Shown here: piece by piece, positions 11,191 through 50,336 of the stretch
Layout of the letters: each line of letters starts with the position of its first letter
Position numbering within the stretch: the first letter of the stretch is position 1
Source of the DNA: Neoarius graeffei
Taxonomy: Eukaryota > Chordata > Actinopteri > Siluriformes > Ariidae
Assembly (NCBI RefSeq): GCF_027579695.1
Contig: NC_083571.1
Span: 38,204,943 to 38,268,942 of the forward strand
Direction: 5' to 3'
Length of the DNA stretch: 64,000 nt
Program-made: the position numbers and the translations under genes
The notes under the pieces: model-generated
What the model saw: the letters and a program-made list of their open reading frames with translations, nothing else
The model's database searches: none
Told to the model about the DNA's origin: nothing

Positions 11191-11992
11191 CAGTGTTGGG
11201 CACGTTACTTTCAAAAAGTAATTAGTTATAGTTACTAGTTACTTTTCCCAAAAAGTAACTGAGTTAGTAACGGAGTTACTTTGTCATAAAAGTAACTAAT
11301 TACCAGGGAAAGTAATTATTCCGTTACATTTTGTTCCCCCTCAAAAAAATCTAATTTAATTAGTGTAATCATAATAAAAGTGAATGTTAAATGTGTTTAA
11401 TGACTGAAATGGACACTTAACAGAACCAATTAGTAACGTTATCTACACTATATTAATGTTTTTGTGGGACAATGTGAGATAAGACATCTATCAAATGTAA
11501 TATATTTCTGTAGTTATTAAAATTGTTACTAATTACTGGCCACTGACGAGGACAAACGGTTTGTTCCTCGACATAATGTGCATTGCACGTAAACACTCTT
11601 GCCTTTTATTTCAAGTAATGAAAAGTAATGGCTGTATTTCCAATGTGAAAGCGCAGTGCTGGGCTGACCACTCGCCATCGCTGTGTCTTCCGATTGAAAG
11701 AGCGCGCAGTAGGCGTGGCCTACCTACGTATGTTGTCCAAATCTACTCTGATTGGCTTACTGTGCCGTTGTCTCGTGTCTCCCCGCCCCACACGAAAGCA
11801 GAGTAAAGAAAGGCTGAATGAGCAGCGTGCCAGATGAGAACAGCTTTAATAAAGTAACGCATAGTATTTTATTGTAAGTAACGGGAACGGCGTTATAACG
11901 ATGTAAAAAGTAATTAGTTAGATTACTCGTTACTAAAAAAGTAATGCCGTTAGTAACGCCGTTTATTTGTAACGCCGTTATTCCCATCACTG
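11191..11992. mobile_element. hAT-type non-autonomous element, TSD TATATCTC
   Basis: The ends are CAGTGTTGGG and CCCATCACTG. Perfect 8-bp direct repeats TATATCTC flank them at 11183-11190 and 11993-12000. The duplicate region at about 59390 has the unoccupied site (GATATCTCTGTGTTC). The interior is rich in AGTAACTAATTA-type subterminal repeats and has no transposase. An 8-bp TSD and CAG ends define hAT. Confidence 0.85.
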
Positions 11993-12000
11993 TATATCTC

Positions 12001-12406
12001 TGTGTTCTGCTATCTCTTGCTCTCACTGCACATTACACTGTCTTTAGATCATGGATTTAGCACCAGTCAACTTCACTATAAGCAAATCCTCAAAGACAAC
12101 AGACTGTTGACTCGCCAATCTGGAGGACGTTGCATAAGTTACAGACTGACAGTAATCACCATCCATCACCTCTGCAATATCCAAACTCTGGTGCAACAGA
12201 GATGATCCATTTCCTGATGAATTATGAGCTGAAGGCTTGGAGTAAGTATTCTGCTCCTATAACACACTCAGTTCCATAGTTTGTAGCCATGAATTTGGTA
12301 TGTCATGATTTTGTTAACACAAGACACCAAAGTTCTGAACTTAAGGCTCAAGATAAAACTAATGTTTGTCTACAGTAAGAACATCCTCATTCTCTCTCTC
12401 TCTCTA

Positions 12407-12488
<82 letters not shown>

Positions 12489-12529
12489 CCAGAACACACA
12501 CTATAAAACTCCTATAAAGACACCATGTA
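12001..12529 (+). promoter_or_regulatory. Upstream region of intelectin with a TATA-like box
   Basis: This is the sequence between the hAT element and exon 1. It is shared with 59400-59880 in front of the dead second copy. A compound microsatellite, (TC)n then (CA)n, occupies 12391-12487. CTATAAAAC at 12501-12508 is a good TATA-like match 100-150 bases upstream of the exon 1 donor; a second TATAAAA lies at about 12548. Start-site assignment is inference. Confidence 0.45.
12391..12487. repeat. (TC)n(CA)n microsatellite in the intelectin promoter
   Basis: About 35 bases of CT repeat pass directly into about 60 bases of CA repeat. Copy 2 has the same compound repeat at 59768-59836 with different lengths. 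Frames read through it on both strands are artefacts. Confidence 0.9.
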
Positions 12530-12651
12530 ACACCATGACAAGACACTATAAAAACCTTGCTGAAATCCACCTCAGTGCCCGACACTGCTGTTCAACTTCT
12601 GTGTGTAAAATAACTGAACATCTGAAAACTTCTGGATCAAAACACCTTCTG
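12530..12651 (+). other. itln: Intelectin non-coding exon 1 (5' UTR)
   Basis: The segment ends at a consensus donor (CTTCTG then GTAAGTG, exon end 12651) and lies just downstream of the TATA-like motifs. The next exon starts at 13017 and carries the ATG two bases in. The left edge is estimated. In copy 2 the homologous sequence stops at CCTCAGTGCC, so the donor is deleted there. Confidence 0.5.
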
Positions 12652-13018
12652 GTAAGTGACACCAATCTCCCTGAGCCTGGTTTGGTTTGAGCCAACTTTA
12701 TTTTTTATTCATGTAAGTAAAAAAAAAGAGAGAAAATAAATAAAATAAACTGTTTAATTATTTTGGCCTGATAGACACTTATTAGACACTGCATTATTAC
12801 AGTGTCTGATGGAATTATTCTACAGAAATATTGCACTTTAGAAAGATAGAACTTTATATAAACTATTGCTGAACTTTTACTATGGTGTCTGATCGACAAG
12901 AGAGCGTCATATCTGAATTATATCTGTGTATAAATTAATGAGGCAATCAGCTGCTTGTTATTTACATGCATTTCTGATTGAGATATGGATTTCATTTTAG
13001 TTTATTTTCCCCACAGAG

Positions 13019-40972
<27,954 letters not shown>

Positions 40973-41360
40973 GAGAGAACGTTGCAGAACCAACAGCACA
41001 CAATACACACATCAGTATAGCCTTAATTACTGCATGACTGGGTGTGCAAAAGATTTATAAAGTTCATTCCCATAGAATTTACCAAATCTTTAAGAATTTA
41101 TTTCCGGATGTTTGGTGCAGGTCATGTTTTTCTCTCTCTCTTCTGATTTGGATCAGATTTTAAAAAGTGATGCACTATTACAGGGTGAGAATCAAGTTCA
41201 ATCCTCATTATATGATGAAAGTAGTTACAGTTTCTTGTATTCTCTTGGATTTATCTGCATTTACTCCTTTCCATTTCTGCTGACGGAGTTGACACTGAGA
41301 CGTGTGTCTCCTCAATTCTGCCCTGAATCCTGATGTTATGAAATAATAAAGTTTTGAGCA
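40973..41360 (+). other. itln: Intelectin 3' UTR and polyadenylation signal
   Basis: Follows the TGA at 40970-40972. AATAAA at 41345-41350, followed about 20 bases later by a GT-rich segment (TTGGGTGTTGGTCAGTG), is a normal poly(A) site. Confidence 0.7.
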
Positions 41361-41839
41361 TTGCTCTTGGGTGTTGGTCAGTGATTTATTTACAGAATGA
41401 TTTAACTGGTGAAAGTTTTAGTAATTAACTTGATGTCTGTATTAATAATATTTCTCACCACATGCACAAGAACAAGCCTGTAATTATTTTAGATCGAGTA
41501 AATATTGATCTTGTAGCTTGTCATGATGGTCCTGTAACTGATCATATCATTACAATAGCATTACATAAAACCATACAGGAGCTGTAAAACACTGCGTTCT
41601 TCTAAATAAAAGGGATCAAACACGGTTTTAGTAACTGGCCTCATCGTCGCATGGGTTGGACAGAAATAAATTTAAAAATAAAAATAGTCACCAATGAAGT
41701 CATGAACTCCTCTTCAGCGTGTTCATTATACTGAATGTCCAAACAGATTCAACATGTATCACCTAGACAACTCATAACCACAAGATGTCAGCAGCAAATC
41801 CTTTAAGTCCTGTAAGTTATCATGGATTAGATTTGTTTG
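41361..41839. other. Intergenic, nothing recognised
   Basis: AT-rich sequence downstream of intelectin. No open frame of note, no repeat ends seen. Confidence 0.4.
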
Positions 41840-42420
41840 TCCAGAACATCCCACAGATGCTTCAGCACCTTGAACTCTTTGTCATGTTCCTCAAACCATT
41901 CCTGAACATTTTTACTTGGTCTGTAACAGTGTTCAGGTAGGTGATAAGTGTCAAAGTAATGTCCAGATGAACACCAGGACCCAAGGTTTCCAGCAGAACA
42001 TTGTCCAAAGAATCACACTGCGTCCACCAGCTCGCCTTCTTCCTAGAGTGTATCCTGGTGCCATCTCTTCTCCAGGTAAGTGATTCACACACACCCCACT
42101 GTCCACATGATGGAAATAAATAAATAAATAAATAAATAAAAGATTAATCAGACCAGGTCTCCTTCTTCTATTGCTCTTTGGTCCAGTTGTGATGCTCACA
42201 TGTCCAGTGTAGGTGCTACAGTGGTGCACAGGGGTCAGTATGGGCCCTCTGACTGATCTGCAGCTACGCAGCTCCAAATGCAGCAAGCTGTGATACTCTG
42301 GGTGTTCTGACTCCTTTCTGTGAGAGCCAGCATTCACTTCTTCAGCAGTTTGTAGCTCTTCTGTGGGATCGGCTCAGACAGGCTAGCCTTCACTCCCTAT
42401 GTGTATCAATGAGCCATGGT
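41840..42420 (-). pseudogene. Decayed Tc1-like transposase fragment (second Tc1 family)
   Basis: On the minus strand fragments in several frames read HHVDSGVCVNHLPGEEMAPG, GRRRAGGRSVILWTMFC, LETLGPGVHLDITLT and EEHDKEFKVL-type sequence. This is the catalytic region of a Tc1-like transposase different from the copies at 29 and 44 kb. The 5' part of the same family lies at 55158-55590. An (AAAT)n run interrupts it at about 42115-42140. Confidence 0.6.
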
Positions 42421-42553
42421 ACAGAAATACTGTGTTTTACACAGTGCATCTCTTACACCACTGCCTGCATTTTACTGGAAAATACACAGAAGCTTAATGT
42501 TTGATGTGTATTAATAGCCCATATTTAACAGTAATATTATAAAAGCATACACA

Positions 42554-42915
42554 ATACATAAGGCGGCATGGTGGTGCAGTGGTCATCATTGTCACCTCAC
42601 AGCAAGAAGGTTCTGGGTTTGAACCCCATGGCTGATGGGGGCCTTTCTGTGTGGAGTTTGCATGTTCTCCCTGTGTCTGCCTGGGTTTCCTCTGGGTGCT
42701 CCAGTTTCCCTCAGAGACAATGCAGATTAGTTAAAATACCCAGCCACTAGGGTTGCACAAGCCAGTGTATACTTCGTACTGGTCTCAAGCCCAGATAGAT
42801 TGGGGAGGATTGCATCAGGAAGGACATCCAGTTTAAAACCTATGTCAAATCAAATGCGGAAAAGATCTGCTGCAGTGACCCCGAACAGGAGCAGCCAAAA
42901 GAAGAAGAAGACTAT
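42554..42915 (+). repeat. tRNA-headed SINE with (GAA)n tail
   Basis: The head GGTGGTGCAGTGGTCATC and GGTTCTGGGTTTGAACCCC are A- and B-box-like. The tail reads TGCTGCAGTGACCCCGAACA then GAAGAAGAAGAC. AAAAGCATACACA occurs just before it (42541-42553) and again at 43910-43922, beyond the ISL2EU-like insertion, so the SINE target duplication was split by that later element. Confidence 0.75.
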
Positions 42916-43907
42916 TGATGGGTTTCAGTCACATGACTTTTCTTAGCGGTTTTATCTGAAGTGAAATAGCTTGTGGTCTAAATGGCTGCCGTAGTGCAAA
43001 CAACTAGCAATAACTTATCAGAGTATGCTCGTAATCTAGAAACCACTGCTCACTTCAGATATATTCAGAAGATTGCTATGTGCAATGGAATAGACCCCTA
43101 CAGTCTAGGAAAGAAGGATTTGCCATTCAACATCAAAAACTACCCTTCAGTTGCGTTCCCTGACATCTCGAACTATCTGGTGCTGCAAACATCCTTCTAC
43201 GCCAAAAAACTGTGGAAAGCGTGGAAGAGTGTGGAGGGCTGCTGCAAGTTGAAGTGTAAACAAACAACAGTTCGCTTGATTCTCACTTGTGTTCGCTCTT
43301 ATTCACAAAGATCATCAGAAACCCCTTTAAAGACCTGGATCTTAGTTAAACAAGATGGAGAAGTGATCACGGATCATTGTAACTGTATGGCTGAGTAAGA
43401 ATTTTGTCATGACCTTCATGCATATGGACTTTGTGAGGAGTGAGGAGTAAACAAAGAAACAGCTGGGGACATTAGTGCTTCATGACTAAAAAAGTACTGT
43501 CAAGTAATGACACATAGCAAGAAAAGTAATTGGAAAACACTAAGGACATAGCTGAGAGGGATATACAAACCTTTCACGATGTGATCACTGCAAACTTGAG
43601 CATTCTTCGACTCGGCTCCCTTTGATTTCAGTGAGAGGTTCAAAAGCTACCCTTCTCAACATCTTTTTGTGAAATCCTGTGTTCGTTCACCCTTTTTTAT
43701 GATTTCACGGGGAACCCTGAAGAAACTTTTATCAGTTTCACAGTTTGAGTGATTCAAACAACCTAAAACAACACAAGTGTAAGGCATTTTTCATGCAAGC
43801 AATGCACCTTCTCCATAAAAATGCTTTGTCAACTGAGCTTTGGTAGACCACCAGCTAAAGTTTTGAATAACTAATGAGGCGGAAGTGATGTCACGTGAAA
43901 CCCAGCA
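42916..43907 (+). mobile_element. ISL2EU-like transposon fragment, possible TSD AT
   Basis: The left end TGATGGGTTTCAGTCACATGA and the complement of the right end TGCTGGGTTTCACGTGACAT are inverted repeats. AT flanks both sides. It carries a frame with a SWIM-type motif (42982-43398). The family assignment rests on that protein type and on the short TSD. Confidence 0.55.
42982..43398 (+). pseudogene. SWIM-type/YqaJ-associated protein, 5' portion
   Basis: 138 codons: MAAVVQTTSNNLSEYARNLE, DPYSLGKKDLPFNIKNYPSV, then KTWILVKQDGEVITDHCNCM. The final W-x7-G-x-I-x3-H-C-x-C pattern is the first half of a SWIM zinc motif; the second Cys-x-His half is lost after the stop. Such proteins accompany YqaJ nucleases in ISL2EU-type transposons of fish and invertebrates. 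A frameshifted segment near residues 85-105 (KLKCKQTTVRLILTCVRS) shows decay. Truncated and probably non-functional. Confidence 0.55.
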
Positions 43908-43922
43908 ATAAAAGCATACACA

Positions 43923-44304
43923 AGGGCTGGCTGTTAATTGTACAGCAAAAATATGACTGAGTGTCTTTCTGTTTTACTGAACATGACTGTAAATAATCCA
44001 CAGTCTGTAAAATATACAGACAGGGAATTCATGTGATAAACTGTGCTTAATGAACCTTTTATTGAGTCAGACAGTAAAACACAGAACCCTAGACAGACTC
44101 AAACCCTCAACCTCACTGAACCTCCCTGGTGCTTTATTTACTTTGGCATGCACATGACATAGCATGTGATCCTCACAACTTCCACTGCAGCAGCAGGAGG
44201 AGGAACCAGAAGTGTTTCTCATGGATGTGGAAAAAAAGGGAAAAAGACGAAATCTGTGGAACTGGAAAAGCAGGCCGGAAAATCTGTGAACGATATGGGA
44301 TCAA
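43923..44304. other. Intergenic, nothing recognised
   Basis: Contains short self-similar motifs around ACAGTCTGTAAAATATACAGAC (about 44000) but no gene. Confidence 0.35.
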
Positions 44305-45911
44305 CAGTGGTGCTTGAAAGTTTGTGAACCCTTTAGAATTTTCTCTATTTCTGCATAAACATAACCTAAAATCTCATCAGATTTTCACACAAGTCCTAAA
44401 AGTAGATAAAGAGAACCCGGTTAAATAAATGAGATAAAAATATTATACTTGGTTATTTATTTATTGAGGAAAATAATCCAATATTACATATCTGTGAGTG
44501 GCAAAAGTGTGTGAATATTTGCTTTCAGTATCTGGTATGATCCCCTTGTGCAGCAATAACTGCAACTGAACATTTCCAGTAACTGTTGATCAGTCCTGTA
44601 CACTGGCTTGGAGGAATTTTAGCCCATTCCTCCATACAGAATAGCTTCAACTCTGGGATGTTGGTGGGTTTCCTCATATGAACTGCTCACTTCAGGTCCT
44701 TCCACAACATTTTGTTTGGATTAAGGTCAGGACTTTGACTTGGCCATTCCAAAACATTAACTTTATTATTCTTTAACAATTCTTTGGTAGAACAACTTGT
44801 GTGCTTAGGGTCGTTGTCTTGCTGCATGACCCACCTTCTCTTGAGATTCAGTTCGTGGACAGATGTCCTGACATTTTCCTTTAGAATCTGCTGGTATAAT
44901 TCAGAAATCATTGTTCCATCAATGATGGCAAGCTGTCCTGGCCCAGATGCAGCAAAACAGGCCCAAACCATGATACTACCACCACCATGTTTCACAGATG
45001 GGATAAGGTTCTTATGCTGGAATGCAGTGATTTCCTTTCTCCAAACATAATGCTTCTCATTTAAACCAAAAAGTTCTAATTTGGTCTCATCCATCCACAA
45101 AATATTTTTCAATAGCCTTCTGGCTTGTCCATGTGATCTTTCGCAAACTGCAGACGAGCAACAATGTTCTTTTTGGAGAGCAGTGGCTTTCTCCTTGCAA
45201 CCCTGTCATGCACACCACTGTTGTTCAGTGTTGTCCTGATGGTGGACTTATGAACATTAACCTTAGCCAATGTGAGAGAGGCCTTCAGTTGCTTAGAAGT
45301 TACCCTGGGGTCCTTTGTGACCTCACCGACTATTACATGCCTTGCTCTTGGAGTGATCTTTGTTGGTCAACTACTCCTGGGGAGGGTAACAATGGTCTTG
45401 AATTTCCTCCATTTGTACACAATCTGTCTGACTGTGGATTGGTGGAGTCCAAACTCTTTAGAGATGGTTTTGTAATCTTTTCCAGCCTGATGAGCATCAA
45501 CAAGCCTTTTTCTGAGGTCCTCAGAAATCTCCTTTCTTCGTGCCATGACACACCCACAAACATGTCTTGTGAAGATCAGGCTTTGATAGATCCCTGTTCT
45601 TTAAATAAAACAGGATGTCCACTCACACCTGATTGTCATCCCATTGATTGAAAACACCTGACTCTAATTTCACCTTCAAATTAACTGCTAATCCTAGAGG
45701 TTCACATACTTTTGCCACTCACATATATGTAATATTGGAATATTTTCCTCAATAAATAAATGACCAAGGATAATATTTTTGTCTCATTTGTTTAACTGGG
45801 TTCTCTTTATCTACTTTTAGGACTTGTGTGAAAATCTGATGATGTTTTAGGTCATATTTATGCAGAAATATAGAAAATTCTAAGGGGTTCACAAACTTTC
45901 AAGCACCACTG
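44305..45911 (-). mobile_element. Full-length Tc1-like transposon copy 2 (1607 bp)
   Basis: The ends CAGTGGTGCTTGAAAGTTTG and CTTTCAAGCACCACTG are inverted repeats extending more than 100 bases. TA follows on the right; the left flank is AA, one base changed. The transposase runs right to left. Same family as copy 1, and used here as its uninterrupted reference. Confidence 0.9.
44541..45545 (-). pseudogene. Tc1-like transposase copy 2, inactive
   Basis: Begins at 45545 (complement) with MARRKEISEDLRKRL. It continues with the paired HTH region, a stop after TLPRSS, then SKKNIVARLQFAKDHMDKPE. The catalytic part has Asp in ILWMDETKLELFG and Asp in MQQDNDPKHTS. The third position reads LNPNKMLWKDLK where Ile-Glu is expected, so the catalytic Glu is Lys. 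It ends GLINSYWKCSVAVIAAQGDH. Several stops confirm decay. Confidence 0.85.
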
Positions 45912-46117
45912 TAAAAGCCAATGTGGAGCTGTTCTTCTAGCATTAATCGCGGTGATTTTCACCATTTCCGTTTCATCTCTCCGGTCATAGCTGGATTGTA
46001 AGTAAACACCGTGCACGTGCGCTTCCCAAATCCATAACATCAACACACACGGCTGTGTAAAATACTCTAAATTTACACACAGAGTGATATAAATAGAGAG
46101 GGAGGGCTTTATCACTG
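45912..46117. other. Short unique spacer
   Basis: About 200 bases between Tc1 copy 2 and Gmr1-like F. Nothing recognised. Confidence 0.3.
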
Positions 46118-46417
46118 TGTGGCAGTGGGGTGTGTGGCTGAGCATCAGTCTGTGAATGGAGGGCGTAGTCAGGGAAGGTGAGTGGTCATATCGTTACACC
46201 TGTTGTCAATTAACGTGTGTTTGTGTGTCTCCTCCAGTGACCACGCCCTGTAAAAGAGAGTGAGAAGGGGAGGTTGGCGCCGAGGGCTTGATCTTAGCCT
46301 GTGTGTGTGTGAGAGAGGGTTTGAGTTGTGTGCTGAAAAGCAACAACAAAGATAATTAAGATGCAAGCAACTGCCTGCCATGCTTCTGTCCTCCACCCAT
46401 ATCAGGGTCTCTCTACA
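46118..46417 (+). mobile_element. 5' LTR of Gmr1-like element F (300 bp)
   Basis: Runs TGTGGCAGTG to CTCTACA. It is related to the LTR of D but diverged, and pairs with the partial 3' LTR at 50097-50336. The tRNA-Phe type primer site follows at 46419-46436. Confidence 0.85.
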
Positions 46418-46457
46418 GTGGTGCCGAAACCCGGGAGAGTGCAGAACGGAACAGCCC

Positions 46458-46700
46458 CATGGAGTCCTCTCTGTTCAAGGACCTGATCCATGCTCTTGCC
46501 ACAGCCCAGCAGAACCAGCACCAAGCGCTGATCGCCCTCTGAAAGGAGCAAGAACAATGGTTTGAAGCCTTGGTGCTGGCCCAACAGGAAGACTGCCAGG
46601 TATTCTGGCACCTGCTCACATCAGCCTGGATCGGTGTGCCAGCGCTGCAGGGAGTCGGGACATCTCCAACATCAGTGCTCTGCGATGGAGGTGGGCGTGG
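46458..46700 (+). pseudogene. gag remnant of element F with internal deletion
   Basis: Opens MESSLFKDLIHALATAQQ like D. A stop replaces Gln/Lys after about 27 residues, and the whole SCAN-like capsid is deleted. A CCHC knuckle (CQRCRESGHLQHQC) follows at about 46638-46680. A second deletion removes the protease, joining directly to the region before integrase. Confidence 0.75.
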
Positions 46701-47990
46701 TGGACACTCAAACTGGTGAAAAGATATCACAGTTATTAATTCCAAAGAGCTGCTGGGAACTCATATTCCAGGTGCCTCACTTTAATGCCATGGCCGGACA
46801 CTTCGGGCAGGATAAAACACTAGCCCGAATAATGGTCCAGTTCTATTGGCCAGGGATTCACGGGGATGTCCGTCGATGCTGTGCGGCGTGCTGCAAATGC
46901 CAATTAGTAAATCTTGTGGCTACTCCAAAAGCGCCTTTGCGCCCTCTCCCCTTAATCGAGACACCTTTTGAAAGAATTAGGATGGATCTCGTCGGGCCAT
47001 TAGATCGGTCAGCATGGAGATATCGCTTTATTTTAGTTCTGGTGGACTATGCAACATGATACCCAGAAGCAGTGCCTCTCTGCAATATCTCAGCATGCAG
47101 TATTGCAGAAGGGCTCTTCCGCTTTATCTCCCAGGTCGGGATTCTGAAAGAAATCCTGACAGACCAAGGCACTACATTCATGTCACGCACACTGCGCGAG
47201 CTGTATGGGTTACTGCGGATTAAGCCTATCTGCACCAGTGTCTATCACCCACAAACTGAGGGCTTAGTGGAACGTTTTAATTGTAATCTCAAAAATATAT
47301 TTTGGAAGTTCGTAAGCGAAGATGCACATAATTGGGATAAGTGGCTCGAGCCCCTGTTATTTGCAGTACGAGAGGTCCCGCAAGCCTCCACAGGTTTTTC
47401 ACTGTTTGAATTATTATATGGGCATAAGCCGTATGGCATTTTGGACGTGCTTACATGAAAATTGGGAGGAGGTACCTTCACCTAGGAAGAATGAAATTCA
47501 ATATGTTCTCAACCTGTGTGCCAAACTCCACACACTTACGCACTTGACCCAGGAGAATTTGTGGCAGGCGCAAAACCATCAAGTCCGACTGACAGGGGCA
47601 CGCACCTTAGGGAGTTCACACTGGGAGACAAAGTACTCGTATTACTGCCCACGTCAAGCTCCAAATTGATCTCCAAGTGGCAAGGGCCCTTCGAGGTCAC
47701 ACGGCGAGTCAGGGACGTCGACTATGAGGTGAGGCAAACGGACAGGGGTGGGGCATTGCAAATTTACCACCTAAATCTATTAAAACGTTGGAATGAGGAG
47801 GTCCCCGTGGCATTGGTGTCAGTAATCCCGGAGAAGGCAGAGCTGGGGTCAGAGGTTCAAAAAAGAAAATTGACATCGCCCACCACTCCGGTCCCCTGTG
47901 GAGACCACCTCTCCCCGGCCCAACTCACGGAGGTAGCCCAGTTGCAGAAAGAATGTTTTCATGTTTTCACCCCTGCCTGGCCGCACCCAC
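46700..47990 (+). pseudogene. Integrase of element F
   Basis: H2C2 region (IFQVPHFNAMAGHFG, CAACCKCQ), first Asp in RMDLVGPLDRS, second Asp in ILTDQGTTF, Glu in GLVERFNCNL, and GPF domain KWQGPFEVTRRVRDVDYEV. A TGA at 47057-47059 sits at the same codon as in D. A frame change occurs at about 47456 and another near 47590. Integrase again precedes RT. Confidence 0.85.
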
Positions 47991-48841
47991 CTCATAGAAC
48001 ACCACATTGAGATGCCCCCGGGGGTGGTAGTGTGCAGCTGCCCTTACTGCCTGCCCGAACACAAAAAAAGGTGGTCCGGAATGAACTTGAAACCATGCTC
48101 AAAATGGGCATAATCGAGGAGTCCTACAGTGACTGGAGCAGCCCAGTGGGTCGGTCCGGTTCTGTGTGGACTATAGGAAAGTCAACGCGGTGTCTAAATT
48201 TGACACGTACCAAAATGCCTCGCATTGACGAGCTGCTCGATCGATTAGGCACTGCTTGTTTTTATTCAACACTGGATTTAATATTGGCAGATCCCCTTGA
48301 CTCCTCTGTCCCGAGAGAAAATGGCCTTTTCCACACCGTGTGGCTTACACCAACTTGTGACACTTCCTTTTGGGTTGTTTAGGGTGCCCACTACATTCCA
48401 GAGGCTTATGGACAGGGTCCTCCACCCCCACATCACCTATGCAGTCGTGTATCTCGAAGATATTATCATCTACAGCAATAACTGGCCACGGCACCTTGAA
48501 CACCTTAGGGCCGTCCTAAAGTCACTGAGGTGGGCGGGTCTCACAGCTAACCCAAAGAAGTGTACAACTGGGTGGGTGGAAGTGCGGTACCTGGGTTTCC
48601 ACTTAGGCCATGGGCAGGTGCGTCCCCAAATTAATAAGACGGCAGTGATTGCATCCTGCTCGAGACCCAAGACCAAAAAGGGGGTGAGACAGTTCCTGAG
48701 GCTGGCTGGCTACTATCATAGGTTCATACCTAATTATTTGGATGTCACCAGCCTGCTGACTGATCTCACTAAAAAGGGAGCACCAGATCTGGTCCAGTAG
48801 ATGGAGCAATGCCAACAGGCTTTCTCTAGGGCAGGGGTTCT
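47990..48841 (+). pseudogene. Reverse transcriptase of element F
   Basis: Frame-broken RT: KMGIIEESYSDWSSPVG, MPRIDELLDRLGTACFYSTL, FQRLMDRVLHPHI, VVYLEDIIIYSNN (the YxDD box reads YLED) and LAGYYHRFIPNYLD. About 20 bases near 48150 are missing relative to D. It is cut at 48841 by a hAT insertion. Confidence 0.85.
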
Positions 48842-48976
48842 CAACCTTTTGCAACCTGGGCCCCACCAAAGCTGGTTCATTGCAGTTGGGGCCCCTCTTC
48901 TCGCCCCGCCCCCATCCCCCCCAAACACACTCACCCGCAGTGACGCCACCCAACCTACAGCACCTTATATCGACCA

Positions 48977-49016
<40 letters not shown>

Positions 49017-49613
49017 CCCTGGGCTAGATTATTATTATTATTATTAGTAGTAGTAGTAGTAGTAGTAGCAGTGGCAGCAGTAGTAGCATTATCCATAGTA
49101 GACTAGCAGTAAGAAAACAACAAAAACAACAAATTATTTGGGTAGAGCTGAAATGGGGAAAGCAAAAATACAGTGTGGGGTAGTAGTCTTTAAAAAGACT
49201 GTTTGGGTTTTGCGCTGTATCGATGGATTGATGATAGTAGACTAGCGAGAGTCGGCACGAGTTAACTCGGCAAGAAACCAGACTAGTGCGTGTGTGGCAA
49301 GCACTCACACGGTGGCCACGGTATGCAGACTCACTCACGTGACGTTGCGTCATGTTCACGTCACGGGCTTAAAATAACCTACACACAAGATTTTATGATA
49401 GATTGATGATAGATTTTATAATAGTATTGATTTGTATGTAATAGTCCAATGTCCTGCATTTTGACATGGGTAAATGTGTTGCATCTGCTTAGCTACTATA
49501 GCCTGTTAGCCCCAGATTTTTTTTTTCCTCCATACATGAAGCCTACTCGCGACCCCCCTGGAGTACCTCTGCGCCCCACCAGGGGGGCGCGCCCCCCCGG
49601 TTGAGAACCACTG
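48842..49613. mobile_element. hAT-type element in element F, TSD CTCTAGGG
   Basis: The ends CAGGGGTTCTCAACC and GGTTGAGAACCACTG are inverted repeats. CTCTAGGG lies at 48834-48841 and 49614-49621. Inside are a (GATA)n at 48978-49015, a run of TTA/TAG triplets to 49070 and GC-rich ends. No transposase. Confidence 0.9.
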
Positions 49614-50079
49614 CTCTAGGGTAAAGGCTGCACTGTGTGGGGGGCCACTGTTACACTCCCCTGACTTTTCTCTCCCCTATATTTTACAGACAGATGCATT
49701 GGACAGAGGGCTGGGGGCCATTCTGTCCCAGAAGGTAGAGGGGGAGGAGCGTCCTGTGCTGTACCTTAGCCGGAAGCTGTCAATGCGGGAAGGCAGGTAC
49801 AGTACGATAGAGAAAGAGTGCCTAGCCATCAAGTGGGCGGTCCTCGCCCTCCCGTACTACCTCCTAGGATGCCCTTTCACCCTCTGTTCGGACCACGCGC
49901 CCCTCCAGTGGCTCCACTGCATGAAGGATGCCAACGCGTGGATCACCCGTTGGTATCTTGCCCTCCAGCCATTTAAATTCAAGGTGGTCCACAGGCCGGG
50001 GGCGCAGATGGTGGTGGCGGACTTCCTCTCCCGTCAAGGGGGGGGAGTCTGCTGTGGGCCTGACGGCTCCCCAGCCTGA
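49614..50079 (+). pseudogene. RNase H of element F
   Basis: LQTDALDRGLGAILSQKVEG has the first Asp, GRYSTIEKECLAIKWAVLAL the Glu and CSDHAPLQWLHCM the next Asp. It ends with HRPGAQMVVADFLSRQ. The frame from 49699 is open for 126 codons and is the best preserved RNase H here. Confidence 0.85.
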
Positions 50080-50096
50080 GTCGGGCGGTGGGGGTA

Positions 50097-50336
50097 TGTG
50101 GCAGCAGGGGTGTGGCCGAGCGTCAGTCTGTGAATGGAGGGCGGAGTCAGGGAAGGTGAGTGGTCGTATCGCTACACCTGTTGTCAATTAACATGTGTTT
50201 GTGTGTCTCTTCCAGTGACTGTGCCCTATAAAAGGAGAGTGAGAAGGGGAGGTCAGCACCGAGGGCTTGATAGTAGCCTGTGTGTGTGAGAGACAGTTTG
50301 AGCTGTGTGCTGAAAAGCAACAATAAAGATAATTAA
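50097..50336 (+). mobile_element. Partial 3' LTR of element F
   Basis: Matches the 5' LTR from TGTGGCAG to GATAATTAA, then ends abruptly at the start of another repeat. The last 60 LTR bases are not found downstream of that repeat, so this is truncation, not simple insertion. Confidence 0.8.

Noticed and set aside
12305-12585. Open frames on both strands over the (TC)n(CA)n repeat
   Set aside because: They encode only Ser-Leu or Thr-His/Cys-Val repeats. The same artefact occurs at 15258-15452, 17115-17342, 40613-41008, 52704-53057, 54876-55061 and 56738-56860.
48603-49359. Frames of 111-124 codons on the minus strand
   Set aside because: They cross the RT/hAT boundary and simple repeats; the real signal is antisense RT and a hAT element.
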